9,189 nucleotides of DNA. Origin: an uncultured Porphyromonas sp. (lineage in GTDB: Bacteria > Bacteroidota > Bacteroidia > Bacteroidales > Porphyromonadaceae). The stretch is taken from the NCBI GenBank assembly GCA_900548415.1, contig URKO01000027.1, positions 1 to 9,189 on the forward strand, in the 5' to 3' direction. The translations under genes and the position numbers were made by a program. Positions within the stretch are counted from its first letter, which is position 1, and the number at the start of each line of letters is the position of its first letter. Positions 6,854 to 9,189 of the stretch are shown in pieces. The notes below the pieces were generated by a model, which was not told the origin of the DNA, searched no databases, and saw nothing but the letters and a program-made list of their open reading frames with translations.

Positions 6854-7993
6854 TTACTCCTCCCAGATGATGTCATCTATGAGGTCGTGATCCTCCTCCA
6901 CCTTCAGCTTAGGTAGCGGGTTGTCTGGATCATCGTCCTCTTGTGTCGTGCGGTCGTTGAGCGGTTGGCGCAGGATCTCGTTCGGGTCATGTAGTGAGGG
7001 AGCGTTGATCTCTCTCCATATCAGATCCTTCAGCTCTGTCAGTCCACGTTGTGCCACGGCAGAGATAAAGATCGTCGGTACATCCTCGGGTAGCGTCTCC
7101 GAGACGAGGTCGATAAGCTCGCTGTCTGCCATGTCTATCTTGGTGATCGCTAGGATGTGTCGCTTGTCGATCAGCCCTGGATTGTACTCCTCCAGCTCAC
7201 GGCATAGCATCCGATACTCGGCAATGATGTCGGGACTGTCGATAGGCACCATAAAGAGCAGGATCGAGTTGCGCTCGATGTGCCTGAGGAAGCGAAGCCC
7301 CAGCCCCTTACCCTCGGCGGCACCCTCGATGATGCCGGGGATGTCTGCCATGACGAAGGAACGATTGTCACGATAAGAGACCATCCCCAGGTTCGGTTGT
7401 AGCGTGGTGAAGGGATAGTCCGCGATTTTAGGCTTCGCGGCTGAGAGTGCTGCTAGGAGCGTCGACTTACCCGCATTGGGTAGCCCGACCAACCCCACAT
7501 CGGCCAGCGTCTTGAGCTGCAGCACCACGAGACGCTCCTGACTTGGTTCGCCAGGCTGTGCGTAGCGGGGTGCTTGATTTGTCGAGGTCTTGAAGAAGTT
7601 ATTACCCTTGCCTCCACGACCGCCTGGGAGGAGGAGGTGCCGCTCACCATGCTGCGACACATCTAGTATAAACTCGCCCGTCGTGGCATCATGTACGCTC
7701 GTCCCGCAAGGCACCTCGATCACAATATCAGGCGCATCAGCACCCGTCTGTAGCTTAGCACCGCCTGCCTCGCCACTCTCGGCGATGATATGACGATTGT
7801 AGCGCAGGTGTAGGAGCGTCCAGTAGTTTTGGTTGGCCTCTATATAAATGCTACCGCCACGACCACCGTCACCTCCGTCGGGACCACCCTTGGGGATGTA
7901 TTTCTCACGACGAAAGTGTGCCGATCCTCTACCGCCCTTGCCCGAGCGAAGATAGATCTTGACGTAGTCTACGAAGTTGCTCTCACCTGCCAT
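6854..7993 (-). CDS. obg: Obg-family GTPase (ObgE/CgtA), without OCT domain
   Basis: Predicted 379-residue GTPase acting in 50S ribosome assembly and stringent/stress control. The N-terminal Obg fold (about 7-160) has the glycine-rich stretches SGKGGRGSAHFRREKYIP (17-34), GGPDGGDGGRGG (36-47) and LPGGRGGKGNNFFKT (122-136). The GTPase domain has G1 GLPNAGKST (170-178), G2 YPFTT (193-197), G3 DIPG (217-220) and G5 SA (311-312). G4 reads TKID (284-287) rather than the more common NKxD, a conservative change. The protein ends in an Asp/Glu-rich tail (about 351-379); the OCT domain present in Firmicutes Obg is absent. The start at 7991-7993 is only 4 bases after the adk stop, so the two are almost certainly one transcript. 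The hpt-adk-obg order is, to my knowledge, frequent in Bacteroidota. Confidence 0.97.
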   Translation of the reverse strand: MAGESNFVDYVKIYLRSGKGGRGSAHFRREKYIPKGGPDGGDGGRGGSIYIEANQNYWTLLHLRYNRHIIAESGEAGGAKLQTGADAPDIVIEVPCGTSVHDATTGEFILDVSQHGERHLLLPGGRGGKGNNFFKTSTNQAPRYAQPGEPSQERLVVLQLKTLADVGLVGLPNAGKSTLLAALSAAKPKIADYPFTTLQPNLGMVSYRDNRSFVMADIPGIIEGAAEGKGLGLRFLRHIERNSILLFMVPIDSPDIIAEYRMLCRELEEYNPGLIDKRHILAITKIDMADSELIDLVSETLPEDVPTIFISAVAQRGLTELKDLIWREINAPSLHDPNEILRQPLNDRTTQEDDDPDNPLPKLKVEEDHDLIDDIIWEE

Positions 7994-7997
7994 TGAT

Positions 7998-8585
7998 TTA
8001 CTTGTTGTGCTGTAAGCTCTTGTCTATCGATACGAAGATAGCCTCCGTGATCTCCTCTATGGAGCCGGCGCCAGGCACCTCGTAGTGTACCCCCTTGCGG
8101 TGGTAGTAGTCCACGATCGGGAGTGTGCGCTCATTGTAGACGCGTATGCGGTCGGCGATCACCTCGGGCGTATCGTCGGCACGCCCCTCGATCTTAGCAC
8201 GATTGAGTAGACGTGTCCGTAGCTCCTCCTCGGGCACCTTGAGCTCGATCAAGCAATCCACGCTCGTCTTATCCTTCTCTAGAAGTGCATCGAGTGCCTC
8301 AGCCTGTGCTACCGTACGGGGGAAGCCATCGAAGATAACCCCATCGATCCCCTCGGGGAGATGGTGCAGTTCGTTGGCTATAAGGTCGATAATCGTATCG
8401 TCATCTACTAGATGCCCCTGGGATATGATACTCTGTACGCGCTTGCCTAGAGGAGACTGGCGAGCGATCTCCTGTCGGAGAAGGTCGCCCGTAGAGATAT
8501 GCTCTAGGTGGTAATGCTGCTCGATGAATTGGCTCTGTGTACCCTTGCCAGCACCTGGTGCGCCGAAGATTATTACGTGGATCAT
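7998..8585 (-). CDS. adk: Adenylate kinase (short-lid type)
   Basis: Predicted 195-residue cytoplasmic kinase that interconverts ATP + AMP and 2 ADP. The Walker A loop is GAPGAGKGTQ (8-17); STGDLLRQEI (31-40) forms part of the AMP site, GFPRT (87-91) is the adenylate kinase signature, and IADRIRVYNERTLPIVDYY (143-161) carries the arginines of the catalytic region. The segment between about 127 and 138 (LLNRAKIEGRADD) is the short lid found in AK1-like enzymes, without the cysteine zinc cluster of long-lid bacterial forms. Short-lid Adk of about 190 residues is normal in Bacteroidota. The ATG at 8583-8585 yields MIHVIIFGAPGAG, placing the P-loop at the expected distance from the N-terminus. 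It follows hpt after 62 bases and precedes obg by 4. Confidence 0.97.
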   Translation of the reverse strand: MIHVIIFGAPGAGKGTQSQFIEQHYHLEHISTGDLLRQEIARQSPLGKRVQSIISQGHLVDDDTIIDLIANELHHLPEGIDGVIFDGFPRTVAQAEALDALLEKDKTSVDCLIELKVPEEELRTRLLNRAKIEGRADDTPEVIADRIRVYNERTLPIVDYYHRKGVHYEVPGAGSIEEITEAIFVSIDKSLQHNK

Positions 8586-8627
8586 TGCTTTTTAGATAGA
8601 ACTTGGTTTAGATGGTCTCTGTGGACC

Positions 8628-8650
8628 GTATGATTATTCCTGTATGATTA
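8628..8650. repeat. 9-bp direct repeat spanning the hpt stop codon
   Basis: GTATGATTA occurs at 8628-8636 and again at 8642-8650, the second copy containing the hpt stop (8648-8650). The two copies are 14 bases apart start to start. A 6-bp stem with one G-U wobble and a 6-base loop (8612-8629) lies just beyond hpt in its reading direction, but no U-run follows it, so it does not look like a terminator. This 62-base gap could hold a weak regulatory element or nothing at all. Confidence 0.35.
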
Positions 8651-9189
8651 CTCTTTAAGTATGTAGATGTCATCGAGCATACGCCCCTGCTCGTTGTAGT
8701 CGAGGCCGTGTCCGACGATGAAGCTGTTGTGGATCTCCATCCCCACATAGTCGGCATGGATAGGACACTGGAGTGCCTCGGGCTTGAGTAGCATAGTGGC
8801 TATGCGTACCTCGGCAGCACCGTCGGCAAGAAACTTCTCCTTGAGCTTCATCATCGTAAAGCCCGTGTCGATCAGATCCTCTATGACGATGACCATGCGA
8901 CCCGCTAGAGGCGCTGTCACAGGCATCACCTCCTTAAGCTGGTAAGTGCTCCCCATGCCAGAGTAGCTCGAGTAGCGTGCGAAGGCCACCTCCGCAGTGG
9001 TATTGATCGCCTGCAGTAGCTCTGCAGCAAACATGAAGGAGCCGTTCATAATGCAGACGAAGAGTGGATCACGTCCCTCCGTGTCTTGGCGTATCTGCTC
9101 CGCTAGTTGCCGTGAGGCTGCACGTAGCTGCTCGCCCTTGATGTATGGTACAAAGGTCTTGTCGTGTACTATAATCTCCTGATCAGTCA
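8648..9189 (-). CDS. hpt: Hypoxanthine phosphoribosyltransferase (5' end at or just beyond the window edge)
   Basis: Purine-salvage enzyme converting hypoxanthine or guanine plus PRPP to IMP or GMP. The frame stays open from the stop at 8648-8650 to the right edge. It adds 46 residues (TDQEIIVHDKTF... to FVCI) before the internal ATG at 9047-9049, which would wrongly remove the N-terminal part of the fold. The last two bases of the window read TG on the coding strand. If the next base is A, the start codon is ATG and the protein is 180 residues, which fits the family. Seen directly: CIMNGSFMFAAELL (conserved substrate region), the PRPP-binding loop VIVIEDLIDTGFTM (acidic pair and DTG at 8855-8881), IATMLLKP, and VGHGLDY near the C-terminus, which contacts the base. 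The gene leads the adk-obg cluster. Start position is the only doubt. Confidence 0.95.
   Translation of the reverse strand, partial: TDQEIIVHDKTFVPYIKGEQLRAASRQLAEQIRQDTEGRDPLFVCIMNGSFMFAAELLQAINTTAEVAFARYSSYSGMGSTYQLKEVMPVTAPLAGRMVIVIEDLIDTGFTMMKLKEKFLADGAAEVRIATMLLKPEALQCPIHADYVGMEIHNSFIVGHGLDYNEQGRMLDDIYILKE

Noticed and set aside
8146..8514. A 122-codon + strand open frame opposite adk, and similar ones at 6921-7376 and 1818-2195
   Set aside because: Serine/arginine-rich translations without domains, fully covered by conserved minus-strand genes; these are shadow frames.
8648..9049. hpt starting at the internal ATG at 9047-9049 (133 residues)
   Set aside because: The frame continues to the window edge with family-like sequence, and a 133-residue product would lack the N-terminal part of the fold.
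1..9189. Search by eye for CRISPR repeats, tRNA cloverleafs, insertion-sequence ends, prophage or defence genes
   Set aside because: No regularly spaced repeats, no CCA-ended cloverleaf, no transposase or integrase motif; nearly all bases are taken by core genes.

Overview
The window looks like a chromosomal piece of a Bacteroidota bacterium, most likely a Porphyromonas of the moderately GC-rich asaccharolytica/uenonis type. The reasons are the hpt-adk-obg cluster, an outer-membrane beta-barrel end closing in an aromatic residue, ribosome binding sites without clear Shine-Dalgarno sequences, a TAnnTTTG-type -7 box, and the protein flavour (short-lid adenylate kinase, Obg without an OCT domain, OadA-type carboxyltransferase). 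The species is inference from pattern memory, not from a search.

Layout. Bases 2-199 (+) are the 3' end of an outer-membrane beta-barrel gene. A strong hairpin at 253-290 with A and U tracts on both sides separates it from eight convergent genes, all on the minus strand and read right to left: hpt (cut by the right edge), adk, obg, a degenerate 6-phosphogluconolactonase-like gene, hflX, an LpxL/HtrB-type lipid A acyltransferase, an O-antigen-ligase-like membrane protein, and an OadA/PycB-type pyruvate carboxyltransferase. Gaps within this run are 62, 4, 63, 8, -14 (overlap), 7 and 74 bases. No convincing terminator lies between any of them, so several are probably co-transcribed. No intergenic stretch exceeds 300 bases; the longest, 200-349, holds the terminator.

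Function. The run joins purine salvage and adenylate balance (hpt, adk), two ribosome-associated GTPases (obg, hflX), two lipopolysaccharide steps (acylation of lipid A on the cytoplasmic face; polysaccharide ligation or polymerisation on the periplasmic face) and a central-carbon C3/C4 carboxyltransferase. The last gene has its own candidate promoter inside the end of the ligase gene, so it may be a separate unit.

Most of this is ordinary core genome. The two observations most worth checking are family-typical proteins that lack signature residues. The carboxyltransferase has a biotinyl-like C-terminal domain with TPFG in place of the biotin-attachment AMKM. The lactonase-like protein keeps the family fold pattern but has lost the phosphate-loop, GDER-type and lysine motifs. 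I saw no CRISPR array, tRNA, rRNA, insertion sequence, prophage or defence system.
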